Source: Sediminibacillus halophilus
Lineage (GTDB): Bacteria > Bacillota > Bacilli > Bacillales > Amphibacillaceae
Assembly (NCBI RefSeq): GCF_900103695.1
Contig: NZ_FNHF01000006.1
Location: 1-64,000 of the forward strand
Direction: 5' to 3'
Length of the DNA: 64,000 bases
The translations under genes were made by a program, and so were the position numbers. Within the stretch, counting starts at the first letter, position 1, and the number at the start of each line of letters is the position of its first letter. Shown here piece after piece: positions 43,794 through 53,358 of this stretch. The notes below the pieces were generated by a model. It ran no database searches. It was not told where the DNA came from and saw nothing but the letters and a program-made list of their open reading frames with translations.

Positions 43794-43802
43794 TGGTATC
43801 AT
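43794..43802 (+). promoter_or_regulatory. Extended -10 promoter of the antisense RNA
   Basis: TGGTATCAT fits the extended -10 pattern TGnTATAAT. No good -35 box is present. It would start transcription near 43809. Confidence 0.45.
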
Positions 43803-43808
43803 AATAAG

Positions 43809-43926
43809 AGATAACATGCATGAAATTGGCCGCAGCTGCAACTGCGGCCCTGGATAGCCGTTCCTTCAGGGGATCGGCCTGGCGAATAGACCTCTCCCTT
43901 TTACCGGCAGGGAGGTCTATTTTTTA
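43809..43926 (+). ncRNA. Predicted antisense RNA antitoxin
   Basis: A plus-strand RNA of about 118 nt begins after the extended -10 box, contains the hairpin GGCCGCAG/CTGCGGCC (43828-43849) and ends at a strong terminator, stem ATAGACCTC/GAGGTCTAT plus seven T (43886-43926). It covers the toxin mRNA 3' end and untranslated tail, the layout of SR4/BsrG and related type I systems. Its start point is predicted. Confidence 0.6.
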
Positions 43927-44012
43927 TTGGTCAATTTAATTACCAATGTGAACAACGCAATGAGAAAGGTTCCAAACGAAAACATGACCATGAACACCTC
44001 AAACGTTTCCAC
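43917..44012 (-). CDS. Holin-like type I toxin (BsrE/BsrG type)
   Basis: A 31-residue single-span membrane peptide beginning METFEVFMVMFSFG and ending KLTNKK. It fits the Hol-Tox family pattern: short polar start, FE.. motif, about 20 hydrophobic residues, Lys-rich tail. GTG 44012 is chosen because GGGGGTG lies 6 nt before it; an in-frame ATG at 44018 is also possible. The antisense RNA overlaps its 3' end. Its promoter lies under a LexA box. Confidence 0.75.
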   Translation of the reverse strand: METFEVFMVMFSFGTFLIALFTLVIKLTNKK

Positions 44013-44086
44013 TGGCATCACCCCCGATCTTCCCTGACATGGGAGCTAGCCGACCCACCCTCCTAGAACAGCCTATCCTATCGCTT

Positions 44087-44115
44087 AGTATAACACAAAA
44101 ACGAACATATGTTCC
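44087..44115 (-). promoter_or_regulatory. Toxin promoter overlapped by the LexA box
   Basis: On the minus strand TATACT (44092-44087) is a good -10 box. The -35 position, 17 bp upstream, falls at 44115-44110 and reads GGAACA, inside the LexA site. Transcription should start near 44080, about 68 nt before the toxin. Confidence 0.6.
44102..44115. promoter_or_regulatory. LexA (DinR) SOS box
   Basis: CGAACATATGTTCC matches the Bacillus SOS consensus CGAACRNRYGTTYC at every position. It covers the -35 region of the toxin promoter and lies 98 nt before the plus-strand ytrE-like gene. Confidence 0.7.
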
Positions 44116-44212
44116 CTGCCAATAAAAAAACCCTACTTTTTTCTTAAATTATTTGTAGACCTTTCCCTTTTTTGCCCGTCTACATAGTGAATAGCATTCA
44201 GGGGGGAAAAAC

Positions 44213-44911
44213 GTGATAACTGTAAAAAACTTATATCATCACTTTGAACTAGGCAAAAAAGGGAACAAAACAACCCTTTCCGTATTACAAGATATTTCTT
44301 TTCAAGTGAAGGAAAAAGAAATTGTAGCCATCAAAGGTCGGAGCGGTTCCGGAAAATCAACCCTTCTTCATTTAATCAGTGGCTTCATTCACCCTGTGAA
44401 AGGGGAAATTTGGATTGATGGCACCAAAGTAACCGATTTGAATGAGACTGATTTTGCCGCTTTCCGGTTGCAGCATCTAGGGTTCATCTTTCAAAACTTT
44501 CAGCTTATTCCTAGTATGACTGCTTATCAAAATGTAGAGCTTCCATTGATTCTGTCCGGAGCGACTCAGGAAAAGCGAAAAGCAGTCGTCCAGGAAACTT
44601 TACGAAAAGTAGGATTAGAAAACCACGGTGAACATTATCCCAGCGAACTATCCGGAGGACAGCAGCAACGCGTGAGCATAGCCAGGGCGCTTGTGTTGAA
44701 CCCGCCGCTTATCTTGGCCGATGAACCAACCGGGAGCCTGGACAGTGAAACAGAAGAAAATCTGTTGGAATTAATTCAACAGCTAAACGAAGAGATGGGA
44801 ATCACCTTTCTGATTATCACCCATGATGATCAAGTTGCCCGGATTGGTAATCGAACAATCGAAATTGCCGACGGGGCATTGGTGGAAGGAGGCGTTATCC
44901 ATGAAATTTAA
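44213..44911 (+). CDS. ytrE: ABC transporter ATP-binding protein, YtrE-like
   Basis: A 232-residue MacB-type ATPase with Walker [10 protein letters not shown], signature [15 protein letters not shown], Walker [12 protein letters not shown] and H-loop THDD. It is very like B. subtilis YtrE. In B. subtilis the ytr operon responds to cell-wall antibiotics. Here ytrA, B, C and D are absent nearby. The GTG start follows AGGGGGG. It overlaps ytrF by 11 nt. Confidence 0.9.
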   Translation: MITVKNLYHHFELGKKGNKTTLSVLQDISFQVKEKEIVAIKGRSGSGKSTLLHLISGFIHPVKGEIWIDGTKVTDLNETDFAAFRLQHLGFIFQNFQLIPSMTAYQNVELPLILSGATQEKRKAVVQETLRKVGLENHGEHYPSELSGGQQQRVSIARALVLNPPLILADEPTGSLDSETEENLLELIQQLNEEMGITFLIITHDDQVARIGNRTIEIADGALVEGGVIHEI

Positions 44912-46247
44912 GGATCAATTTCAATTTGTCCGGCAAAACATGAAGAAAAACAAAGTCCGGGTGTTCATGACAATGCTGGCTACGGCAATTGGGTGTGCAT
45001 TTCTTATCGTCCTTGCTTCTGTGGGCTTTGGCCTTCATGATTCCTTGATACAGGACACCATGCAAAATCGTGCTGTGACAGAAATCCAGGTACATGGTAA
45101 AGAAACTGATGGTTCTTATCAAGCTTTGAAAGACGAAGATATTGATTATTTTGAATCGATCAGTGGTGTCAGAGCTGTAACAAGAAAGAAACAACTACAA
45201 CAGTCACCCGTTTTCTCGATTAATGACTACCAAGTCCAGACGATGGCGATGACCACTGATTTCCCATCGGAAATGAAAGCCGGACTTGAGTTGTCAAAGG
45301 GAAAACTTCCTGAAAAAGACAACGAAATCGTCGTCGGCCATGATTTCGCTTCCAGACTGGCAAAAAGCAATATAAGTGATGAAGAGCTTTATAATGATCA
45401 AGATCAGGTAAAAGAAAAATACCAGTACGATGGGGACCTTATTGGCAAAGAAATCGAGATGAAAGTGGTTCAAATAGAGGACAATGAGGAAAAGTCACAT
45501 ACGATTCCTTTGACGATTTCAGGAATTACCGAAGCCCCTAACAGAGAATGGTTTCAAGATCAGAATGTATATATATCTGAATCGGTATTGAAAGAGGTAG
45601 AACAATTTACCGGGACGAATCGGGGAATGATTACCACACCTGGTCAAGAAGATATGTCCTCCGGTCAGCAACAAGAGGATTCCTATGATCAAGTGACCAT
45701 TTATGCTGAAAATATGGAAGTGGTACAAGAAATTTCCGATGAATTGAAAAACAAGAACTATGCTTCCTATTCCGTCGTTAGTGAAATCCAACAAATCAAC
45801 ATGATATTTACCATCATCAAAACGGGACTCATCATCGTCGGCACTATCGCTGTGCTGATTGCGTCCATCGGTATCTACAACACCATGACAATGGCTGTAA
45901 CCGAACGGGCTCCCGACATCGGAATCATGAAAGCAATCGGAGCAAAACCGAAAACGATTAAACGGATATTCTTATTGGAAAGTGGCATGATCGGATTGGC
46001 CGGAGCTATTATCGGGACAGCTATCGCTTTTATTGTTAGTATGGCAGTGAACATTGCGCTTCCTTTGATTCTCGAAAGTGTATTTAAGGAGGAACTGCCA
46101 CCAGAACTGCGCTTTTCCATGATTCCATGGTCGCTTGTCCTAATTGCTGCAGGTATCTGCTTGTTGGTCACGGTTTTATCCGGTTTACGTCCAGCCAGAC
46201 GCGCGACTCAAATCGATGTATTAAAAGCAATGCGTCGCGAAGTATAA
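44901..46247 (+). CDS. ytrF: ABC transporter permease, YtrF-like (FtsX family)
   Basis: A 448-residue permease: one N-terminal helix (about 20-40), a large extracytoplasmic domain (about 45-310) and three C-terminal helices (about 315-440) in FtsX topology, ending with the conserved GLRPARRATQIDVLKAMR. The first 35 residues (RFMT-like KNKVRVFMTMLAT) closely match B. subtilis YtrF. AAGGAGG lies 8 nt before the ATG at 44901. It pairs with the ATPase as a tripartite or two-component efflux/sensing unit. Confidence 0.88.
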   Translation: MKFKDQFQFVRQNMKKNKVRVFMTMLATAIGCAFLIVLASVGFGLHDSLIQDTMQNRAVTEIQVHGKETDGSYQALKDEDIDYFESISGVRAVTRKKQLQQSPVFSINDYQVQTMAMTTDFPSEMKAGLELSKGKLPEKDNEIVVGHDFASRLAKSNISDEELYNDQDQVKEKYQYDGDLIGKEIEMKVVQIEDNEEKSHTIPLTISGITEAPNREWFQDQNVYISESVLKEVEQFTGTNRGMITTPGQEDMSSGQQQEDSYDQVTIYAENMEVVQEISDELKNKNYASYSVVSEIQQINMIFTIIKTGLIIVGTIAVLIASIGIYNTMTMAVTERAPDIGIMKAIGAKPKTIKRIFLLESGMIGLAGAIIGTAIAFIVSMAVNIALPLILESVFKEELPPELRFSMIPWSLVLIAAGICLLVTVLSGLRPARRATQIDVLKAMRREV

Positions 46248-46272
46248 GCAACAGCAAAGTGAATACATGGCG

Positions 46273-46319
46273 AAAAGGAGACAGACCTATTTACCAACAG
46301 GTTCGTCTCCTTTTTTTTA
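46273..46319 (+). terminator. Terminator after ytrF
   Basis: AAAAGGAGAC pairs with GTCTCCTTTT and eight T follow. Confidence 0.85.
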
Positions 46320-46343
46320 GGATATCAGAAAATATAAGTTCTT

Positions 46344-46508
46344 GAGGTGCTGTCCAGCTCCTATCCCCTCGAGGCCCTTAGCCCAATCTCTATGCGGCAA
46401 AGGGAGCTACGCCGCGGCTCAAGCTTGTCGGCGGCCCATGCTGGTGTTGCCGCAGGATGTGGCGGATTTAGCCTGTACTCCTACATACAGGCATTTCTGC
46501 TTTTCTAC
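46344..46508. repeat. Dispersed Bacillaceae intergenic repeat
   Basis: The block opens with TGCTGTCCAGCTCC and closes with GCATTTCTGCTTTTC. Its GC-rich middle (CTATGCGGCAAAGGGAGC, GCCGCGGCTC, GCTTGTCGGCGG) matches the pattern of a repeat I know from many Bacillaceae genomes, mostly placed after genes. It abuts the stop codon of the ZIP gene. It has one copy here, so the call rests on recall of the pattern. Confidence 0.6.
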
Positions 46509-47318
46509 TTATCCAAGCGCTACGTCTAATATCATCATAACTGCGAAACCGACCATCAAACTCATCGTAGCCAGCTGCACATGCCCTTTCTCCTGCGATC
46601 CAGGTATGACTTCTTTTGCGACTACAAATATCATCGCCCCAGCGGCAAAGCTTAACGCATAAGGCAGAAGCGGCTGGATAATCACGACGGCCAAAGCTCC
46701 TACAACAGCCGCCATCGGTTCCACCATTCCGGAAAATTGCCCGTAGTAAAAACTTTTCCATTTCGACATCCCATCTCTTCGAAGCGGTAGGGAAACAGCT
46801 GTGCCCTCCGGAATATTTTGAATTCCGATACCAATTGCCAACGCAATCGCTCCCGATAAAGACGCGGTGGTGAATTCTGACGACAAGGCACCGAATGCCA
46901 CCCCGATTGCCAAACCCTCAGGGATATTGTGCAACGTAATGGAGAAGACGAGCATTGCGGTTCGCCGCTTTGCCTTTTTATCCTTAATATCCTTGAAATA
47001 TAAACGTTCGTCGATATGCGGCATCACGCGATCTACCAGCATCAGAAATAATCCTCCAAGTAAAAAACCCGTCACAGCCGGAACCACTGGTGGAAATCCC
47101 TGCTCTTCTGCCATTGAAATGGCCGGAGCCAGCAAGGACCAAAAACTTGCTGCAATCATGACACCGCCTGCGAAAGCGAGCATGCTGTCAAACAGCTTTT
47201 GATTTGCCTTCTTGGTAAAAAAAACAAACGAAGCACCTAAAGCCGTACTTGCCCAGGTAAATATCGTAATGACTAGTGCTTGTAACACAGGACTCAACTC
47301 AGAAAACCATTCCGCCAC
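46509..47318 (-). CDS. ZIP-family metal transporter
   Basis: A 269-residue membrane protein with eight predicted helices. The metal path residues are in helix 4 (HNIPEGLAIG) and helix 5 (QNIPEGTAVS). Zinc or a related divalent metal is the likely cargo. GTG at 47318 follows AAAGGAG at 8 nt; the frame is open to 47357. It stands alone. Confidence 0.9.
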   Translation of the reverse strand: MAEWFSELSPVLQALVITIFTWASTALGASFVFFTKKANQKLFDSMLAFAGGVMIAASFWSLLAPAISMAEEQGFPPVVPAVTGFLLGGLFLMLVDRVMPHIDERLYFKDIKDKKAKRRTAMLVFSITLHNIPEGLAIGVAFGALSSEFTTASLSGAIALAIGIGIQNIPEGTAVSLPLRRDGMSKWKSFYYGQFSGMVEPMAAVVGALAVVIIQPLLPYALSFAAGAMIFVVAKEVIPGSQEKGHVQLATMSLMVGFAVMMILDVALG

Positions 47319-47526
47319 AAAGACATCTCCTTTTACAAATCTATTCCAAACCAGCAAGCGTTTTTGACTTGCGCATATTTGTTTACCTAAGGAAAAACTA
47401 TCCCTTCATCAGTGTATGACTCTCTACCTAAAGTGTCAATCAATTTCCGTTTTTTATTTTCCAACGACTATGAGAGATATCCACTAAGGTTCTTATCTTC
47501 ATCTTCTTCTCCAAAACGATCGAGAA

Positions 47527-47566
47527 AAAAACCCTGCCCGGCAGGCCGGCAGGCAGGATTTTTTTG
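47527..47566 (-). terminator. Terminator after ykvA
   Basis: CCTGCCTGCCGG and CCGGGCAGG pair and T runs follow on the minus strand, next to the stop codon. Confidence 0.8.
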
Positions 47567-47567
47567 T

Positions 47568-47849
47568 TTATATTTTGTTAAGGCCATGTTTTTCTTTCAA
47601 CGTTTCCGGGGCCATCTTAACCATTTGCTGAAGAATGAAACCTGCAACCGCTACATCGTCGAATATCCCGAAAACCAGAAGAAAGTCGGGGATGATGTCA
47701 AACGGAAACAAAATATACCCGATAATAAGCACAATTGATATTGTTTTGGTTGCCAAACTTACTTGTTTAGATAGGAAAAAATCCTTTAAAAAGGGCAATG
47801 ACTTTCTAAAGTTAACCAAGAACTTCAATCTGCGTACAAATCTCAACAT
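47568..47849 (-). CDS. YkvA-family (DUF1232) membrane protein
   Basis: A 93-residue protein with the DUF1232 core YILFPFDIIPDFLLVFGIFDD in a hydrophobic context (two short spans). The function is unknown. It follows the sugar-dehydrogenase-like gene by 38 nt and is probably cotranscribed. Confidence 0.85.
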   Translation of the reverse strand: MLRFVRRLKFLVNFRKSLPFLKDFFLSKQVSLATKTISIVLIIGYILFPFDIIPDFLLVFGIFDDVAVAGFILQQMVKMAPETLKEKHGLNKI

Positions 47850-47887
47850 ATATGCCTTCCCTTTCTTCTCTGTTCAGCTTTTTTTGA

Positions 47888-48970
47888 TCAATCATCTGCC
47901 ATGAACAGCAGCCGGTCATCTTGCTCCACCGGTGTCCCGCGTCCATCGGTATTATTGGTGATAAAGTACACACCATCATTGGTTGCTAATACGTCCCGGA
48001 TGCGGCCATATCCTTCGACGACCGCTTCCTGGCTGTTTGATTCCGGGTCAAACCTGCGAAGCGCCTCGCCCCGCAGACTGGCAAACAAAAAAACTCCATC
48101 TTTGTAATCCATTCCCGATGGCGCCCATGTATCTTCCCCGGAATGAATCAGCGGTGTTTCCATTTCCCGCTGTTGTTGGTCACCTTCTATTTGCGGCCAG
48201 CCATAATTGTTGCCCGGTTGGATTAAATTAATTTCATCGTGGGCCTGGTCACCGTGTTCCGTTGCATATAAATTACCCTGATCATCCCATGCCAAACCTT
48301 GAGGATTGCGATGGCCCCAGCTATAGATGGCCGACTGTGAATCTGGGTTGTCTGTTGGAATGCTGCCATCCTGGTTCAAGCGCAAAATACTTCCCGATAA
48401 GCTATCCGGGTTCTGAGCGGCACTTTGTTTCGTGGCATCCCCTACAGTCACATACAATTTATCATCCGGTCCTATCTCTATCCTTCCTCCATGATGTACC
48501 TGTCCTCCAGGGATGTTATCGAGCAAGACCCCGGTTTCCTTCCACCTGTCTGCTATTTCTTTCACCCTGGCTACCCGCTGGTAGACATTTTGACCACTGG
48601 TATAAGAATAGTAAATGAAGGCTTCCTTATTCTCTGAAAATGAATCCGGGAACGCGAGTCCGAGCAATCCGGCCTCTGGCACCTCTGCCAAAGTTTCATC
48701 CAATTGGACTGATTTTCTTGCTAACTCCTCATCATCTAAAGAAATTTCCACGATAGTACCCGTCCGCTCACTTATATAAAGGGTGTTTTCCCATTTTACT
48801 ATTTCCCATGGTTCTTCCAGTCCGGAGGCGACTGTCTCGACATCATTTTTACCGGATAACGTGCCTTCCGGTTGAATGTCATCGGATTGGTTACTTTCTG
48901 GCTTGCTGGAATCGGAACATCCTGAAACAATTAGCAGGAATAATACACCTGCCAAAGCTGTTTTCTTCAT
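47888..48970 (-). CDS. PQQ-type sugar dehydrogenase-like lipoprotein
   Basis: A 360-residue lipoprotein (lipobox IVSGC, Cys about 18) with a six-bladed beta-propeller of the glucose/sorbosone dehydrogenase family. Conserved HHGGRIEIGPD and HRNPQGLAWD carry the catalytic His and cofactor residues. A soluble quinoprotein role is likely, but Bacillus strains often lack PQQ synthesis, so the cofactor is uncertain. GGAGGGG precedes the ATG. Confidence 0.87.
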   Translation of the reverse strand: MKKTALAGVLFLLIVSGCSDSSKPESNQSDDIQPEGTLSGKNDVETVASGLEEPWEIVKWENTLYISERTGTIVEISLDDEELARKSVQLDETLAEVPEAGLLGLAFPDSFSENKEAFIYYSYTSGQNVYQRVARVKEIADRWKETGVLLDNIPGGQVHHGGRIEIGPDDKLYVTVGDATKQSAAQNPDSLSGSILRLNQDGSIPTDNPDSQSAIYSWGHRNPQGLAWDDQGNLYATEHGDQAHDEINLIQPGNNYGWPQIEGDQQQREMETPLIHSGEDTWAPSGMDYKDGVFLFASLRGEALRRFDPESNSQEAVVEGYGRIRDVLATNDGVYFITNNTDGRGTPVEQDDRLLFMADD

Positions 48971-49149
48971 ATTTCCCCTCCATTATTCCTTAATTACCTA
49001 CTGTCATTCTGTTTCGACTATTCTTACCGATAACCCTTCCGTAAAAAAATAATAGGAAAAACAGCTTAAGTGCTGAGCAAGCCCGAAGTGCGTGTCTTTG
49101 TCACGAGGGAATTGGCTTAAAGAGTGGAATACACAATCTGTACGGTAAT

Positions 49150-49180
49150 AAAAAAAACAGCGGCCTCTGGCCGCTGTTTT
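49150..49180 (-). terminator. Terminator after typA
   Basis: AACAGCGGCC pairs with GGCCGCTGTT around TCT or AGA, with A and T runs on both sides. Confidence 0.85.
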
Positions 49181-49192
49181 TCGAATTTCAGT

Positions 49193-51022
49193 TTATACCG
49201 TTTTTTTCTTTTTCGCTGCTTTTTCCCGTTCATTTTTGTTGAGGATCTTTTTGCGAAGGCGGATCGACTCCGGTGTAACTTCACAATATTCATCATCGTT
49301 CAAATACTCGATTGCTTCCTCAAGGGTCAGCGTCCGCGTTTTACGGATGGTTGCCGTTTGATCTTTCGTTGCAGAACGAACGTTAGTCAAATGTTTTTCT
49401 TTCGTTATATTAACTGTCAGGTCGTTGTCACGGTTATGCTCCCCGACAATCATCCCTGCATATACATCTGTTCCTGGTTCGACGAAAATCGTACCGCGAT
49501 CTTCCAGTCCCATGATGCCGTACGTGGAAGCTTTGCCATTTTCCAGTGCCACAAGAACACCCTGGCGCCTTCCGCCTACTGGTCCTGGCAAGAGAGGTTC
49601 ATAAGAATCGAACGTATGGTTAATGATTCCGTAGCCTCTTGTTTGTGTCATAAACTCGGTTGCATAACCGATCAAACCGCGGGAAGGAACCTTAAATTCC
49701 ATACGGACTTGTCCGTTCCCGTGATTGGCCATGTCGATCATTTCCCCTTTGCGGGAACCGAGCGATTCCATAACAGCTCCTTGGTGTTCCTCCGGCACGT
49801 CCACTTGGACACGTTCAACCGGTTCACACTGCACACCGTCAATTTCCCGGATGATGACCTGCGGTTTCGAAAGCTGAAGCTCATAACCCTCACGCCGCAT
49901 ATTCTCGATAAGAATCGACAAGTGCAATTCACCGCGTCCTGATACAGTCCAGGCATCTGGTGATTCCGTTTGTTCTACGCGCAAACTGACGTCTGTTTCC
50001 AATTGGGTCAGTAAGCGTTCTTCAATTCTTCTGGACGTAATATACTTTCCTTCCTTGCCGGCAAAAGGACTGTTATTAATCACAAATGTCATTTGCAAGG
50101 TTGGTTCGTCAATTCTCGGAATCGGCAAGGCTTCCTGCTGATCCTGCGGACAGACGGTCTCGCCAACGTTGATGTCTTCCATTCCTGCCAAAGCAATGAT
50201 GTCTCCCGCTTTCGCTTCTTCGATTTCAATCCGTTTCAGACCAATAAAACCGAACAGTTTGGATACGCGGAAAGACTTGACAGAACCGTCTTTCTTCATC
50301 AGCGCCACCTGCTGCCCAACCTTGATGGATCCTCGGAATATCCGACCAACGCCGATTCTTCCTAAATAATCATTATAATCCAGCAAGGTAACCTGGAATT
50401 GCAATCCTTCATCCGAATTATCGATTGGCGCCGGAATATGGTCCATAATGGTAGAGAAAACCGGCTCCATTGTTTCTTCCTGTTCTTCCGGTTCATTGCC
50501 GGAAGTACCGTTCAGCGCAGAAGCATATACCACTGGGAACTCCAATTGGTCGTCATCTGCACCAAGCTCGATGAACAAATCAAGTACTTCATCGATAACT
50601 TCTGCCGGGCGGGCATTCGGCCGGTCAATCTTGTTAAGCACAACAACTGGAGTAAGTTTTTGCTCCAGCGCTTTTTTCAACACAAAACGGGTCTGCGGCA
50701 TACAGCCTTCGTAAGCATCGACCACAAGCAAAACACCGTCAACCATTTTCATAATCCGTTCTACTTCACCGCCGAAGTCAGCGTGTCCTGGAGTGTCCAA
50801 AATATTAATACGAGTGTCTTTATAATTAATAGCCGTGTTTTTCGCTAAAATTGTTATTCCGCGCTCTTTTTCCAAATCGTTTGAATCCATCGCACGTTCA
50901 TCGACCTGTTCATTCTCACGAAAGGTTCCAGAATACTTCAACAGCTGGTCCACTAACGTCGTTTTCCCATGGTCAACGTGGGCAATGATTGCAATGTTGC
51001 GAAGATCTTCTCTTAATTGCAT
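49193..51022 (-). CDS. typA: Ribosome-associated GTPase TypA/BipA
   Basis: A 609-residue translational GTPase with G1 [10 protein letters not shown]3 DTPGHADF and G4 NKID, followed by EF-G-like domains and a C-terminal domain specific to BipA. It assists ribosome assembly at low temperature. AGAGGAG precedes the ATG. The length is close to that of B. subtilis TypA (about 612). Confidence 0.96.
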   Translation of the reverse strand: MQLREDLRNIAIIAHVDHGKTTLVDQLLKYSGTFRENEQVDERAMDSNDLEKERGITILAKNTAINYKDTRINILDTPGHADFGGEVERIMKMVDGVLLVVDAYEGCMPQTRFVLKKALEQKLTPVVVLNKIDRPNARPAEVIDEVLDLFIELGADDDQLEFPVVYASALNGTSGNEPEEQEETMEPVFSTIMDHIPAPIDNSDEGLQFQVTLLDYNDYLGRIGVGRIFRGSIKVGQQVALMKKDGSVKSFRVSKLFGFIGLKRIEIEEAKAGDIIALAGMEDINVGETVCPQDQQEALPIPRIDEPTLQMTFVINNSPFAGKEGKYITSRRIEERLLTQLETDVSLRVEQTESPDAWTVSGRGELHLSILIENMRREGYELQLSKPQVIIREIDGVQCEPVERVQVDVPEEHQGAVMESLGSRKGEMIDMANHGNGQVRMEFKVPSRGLIGYATEFMTQTRGYGIINHTFDSYEPLLPGPVGGRRQGVLVALENGKASTYGIMGLEDRGTIFVEPGTDVYAGMIVGEHNRDNDLTVNITKEKHLTNVRSATKDQTATIRKTRTLTLEEAIEYLNDDEYCEVTPESIRLRKKILNKNEREKAAKKKKTV

Positions 51023-51156
51023 AATGAATATACTCTCCTCTTTTGTATCGAATTCTACATTCCGACTACAACCAATCTATTGTAACACAAACATAAAGAA
51101 GATGGTATACCATTCCCGTTCAGCGAAACATCTAAAAGCATTTTCCCGTTCCTTTC

Positions 51157-52479
51157 TTATAAATGAATGGAAAATAGTGCACCACCGCTCTCAGAGGTGC
51201 CAACGGTTATCCGTCCGCCTGATCGTTCAATGATCGCCCGGGAAATCGCCAAGCCCAGACCTGTTTCACCACCCTCTCCTTTAACAAATCGGTGGAATAG
51301 ATGTGGCATTAGGTCTGTCGGTACGCCTGCTCCATCATCCGCTACTCTGATAATCACCCCATCAGCTTTTTCGACACTGACTGTTACAACAGAATCAGCA
51401 TGCCGGATGGCGTTGGCCACAATATTCATCATTGCCTGTAACAGCTTTTCTTTATCAGCTGTCAGGGTCACATCATCGATACCAGATGTGTCCAGTTTTA
51501 CGTTCTTTTCATTGGCCAGTGGCAAAGCCCTCTCCATCGTTAGTTTGATTAAATCAGCTGCTTTTATGTTTTCTTCCCGATAAATATTTTCTTCGCTATC
51601 TAGTTTTGCCAATAAAATCATTTCGTTGATGATTTTTTTCAACCTGCCGATTTCGGCCACCATCACTTCGAATCCCCTCTCGGATTCCTCTCGTTCAAAT
51701 ACTCCGTCCCTTATCCCCTCGGCATAACCTTGGATTGTCATCAACGGTGTCTTCAGTTCGTGGCTGGCATTTTGGAAAAATTGGCGTTGCGATTGGATAT
51801 AGCGTTCCAGTTCCTGAGCCATTTCCATGACACTTTCTTCCACTTCTTTGATTTCGCCACTGGCATTTACCGATTGAATCTCGTTGAATTGCCGTTTTTC
51901 AATTTTTTTGACCTGTTCCTTCAATCTTGTCAATGGTGTCACCAGACGATTGGTCATGTAATAACTCAATAATACTGCCACAAGAATTCCTACAGCAAAT
52001 ACGATGAGCAAAATACCGATAAAGTTCCGCTGAACTGCCTGTAAGTCATTGAGCGGCGTCACTAAAATCAATTCCCAGGCAGGAAAGCGTGGGGAAAAGC
52101 TCATTCTGGACACCACATAACGCTCATTTCCCGCTTTCCATAACGGCTGTTCGTTTTGCGATAAATCGTAGTTATTCACCCAATTTTCCGCAACATCACG
52201 GGGCAGGTTGGTAATGATTGTGTCTTCCGAGCCTCCGCTACGGTAATAAAAGATCCCCTGCAGCTTCAAATCCTCCAACAGTCCAGATAACTGCTGCATA
52301 TTGAGGCTGGGAGATTCGTTGATCATACCGGTGATGATTCTTCCGTTTTTCTCCAGTTGGGTTTGTTCGTTGTGAATCAGTAAATTCAGAATCAAAGAAT
52401 AAATGGTGAACGCGGCAACAGACATGATGACTACCAGTAAAGTGGTAAACGCAATGTTGAGTTGGGACTGTAGCTTCAT
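51157..52479 (-). CDS. Sensor histidine kinase, CssS-like
   Basis: A 440-residue membrane kinase with two helices (about 10-35 and 150-175) enclosing an extracytoplasmic sensor, HAMP (about 175-225), HisKA with NASHELKTPL (His about 240) and HATPase (N box NAIRHAD, G1 DDGAGVP). The ATG overlaps the regulator stop in ATGA. With the CssR-like partner and the divergent HtrA gene it fits a secretion-stress system. Confidence 0.85.
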   Translation of the reverse strand: MKLQSQLNIAFTTLLVVIMSVAAFTIYSLILNLLIHNEQTQLEKNGRIITGMINESPSLNMQQLSGLLEDLKLQGIFYYRSGGSEDTIITNLPRDVAENWVNNYDLSQNEQPLWKAGNERYVVSRMSFSPRFPAWELILVTPLNDLQAVQRNFIGILLIVFAVGILVAVLLSYYMTNRLVTPLTRLKEQVKKIEKRQFNEIQSVNASGEIKEVEESVMEMAQELERYIQSQRQFFQNASHELKTPLMTIQGYAEGIRDGVFEREESERGFEVMVAEIGRLKKIINEMILLAKLDSEENIYREENIKAADLIKLTMERALPLANEKNVKLDTSGIDDVTLTADKEKLLQAMMNIVANAIRHADSVVTVSVEKADGVIIRVADDGAGVPTDLMPHLFHRFVKGEGGETGLGLAISRAIIERSGGRITVGTSESGGALFSIHL

Positions 52480-53171
52480 TTTGATTCCTCTTTTTCTATT
52501 TTCAGACGGTAACCATAACCCCACACCGTCTCAACCGGAAGTCCGTCTATCTTTTTCCGCAGCCGTTTGATCAAGTCATCGACAGCACGATCACTGCCGA
52601 AGTAATCTTCTCCCCATACCTTTGTAAGCAATTCTTCCCTTGAAAAGGCACGGTTTTGGTTGGTGATAAAGATATTTAGAATCTCAAACTCTTTAGCGGT
52701 AATTTCCACTTCCTCGCCTTCCCACAAGACCAGTCTTTCATTTGGATAAAGTACAAGGCTGCCCGCCTGAAGCTTCTTCTTCTCATCCTTTTTTTCCGGA
52801 CGGGTTCTGTCCACTCGTTTGAATAACCGCTTGACCCGGGCTACCATCTCTCTTGGACTGAATGGCTTGGTTAAATAGTCATCACCGCCCAATTCCAACC
52901 CGAGGATTTTATCCAGTTCCTCATCCTTCGCCGAAATGATGATGATCGGCACCTCGCTTTCTTGCCGGATGGTTTTGCATAACTCATACCCGTCTATTCC
53001 CGGCAACATAATATCGAGGATCCACATATCAGGTGGATCATTTTTCCATATTGTCAACGCTTCTTCTCCGCTTTCCACTACCGTAACCTGGTAACCATCT
53101 TTTCTTAGATAAGCCGAGACGATATTGCGAATGTTCACGTCATCCTCCACTACAACAATGCTGTGTTTCAT
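52476..53171 (-). CDS. OmpR-family response regulator, CssR-like
   Basis: A 231-residue regulator with phosphoacceptor Asp in WILDIMLP (about residue 53) and a winged-helix output domain at the C-terminus (VWGEDYFGSDRAVDDLIKRL...VETVWGYGYR). This ending is much like B. subtilis CssR. GGGAGG lies 7 nt before the ATG. It is divergent from the HtrA gene and likely activates it on misfolded secreted protein. Confidence 0.85.
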   Translation of the reverse strand: MKHSIVVVEDDVNIRNIVSAYLRKDGYQVTVVESGEEALTIWKNDPPDMWILDIMLPGIDGYELCKTIRQESEVPIIIISAKDEELDKILGLELGGDDYLTKPFSPREMVARVKRLFKRVDRTRPEKKDEKKKLQAGSLVLYPNERLVLWEGEEVEITAKEFEILNIFITNQNRAFSREELLTKVWGEDYFGSDRAVDDLIKRLRKKIDGLPVETVWGYGYRLKIEKEESK

Positions 53172-53358
53172 CAAAACGCCTCCCTACTTGTTATATTGTC
53201 GCATATCTCCACCGATTGTCGATTCCCTTTTAAGAATTCCACACTTTTTACACAATTTTACCAAAGGACTGCCGAACCCGCTGATTACAATAAGAAATGT
53301 AGACGCGATAGCAAACATATTTCCCTAATAAATAGCACAAAGAAAGGTGTGAGTTTAC
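53172..53358. promoter_or_regulatory. Divergent cssR-htrA control region
   Basis: This 187-bp region must hold both promoters. TACAAT at 53284-53289 is a fair -10 box for htrA, without a good -35. A direct CACACTTTT / TACACAATTTT similarity near 53239-53262 may be the regulator site. Confidence 0.4.
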
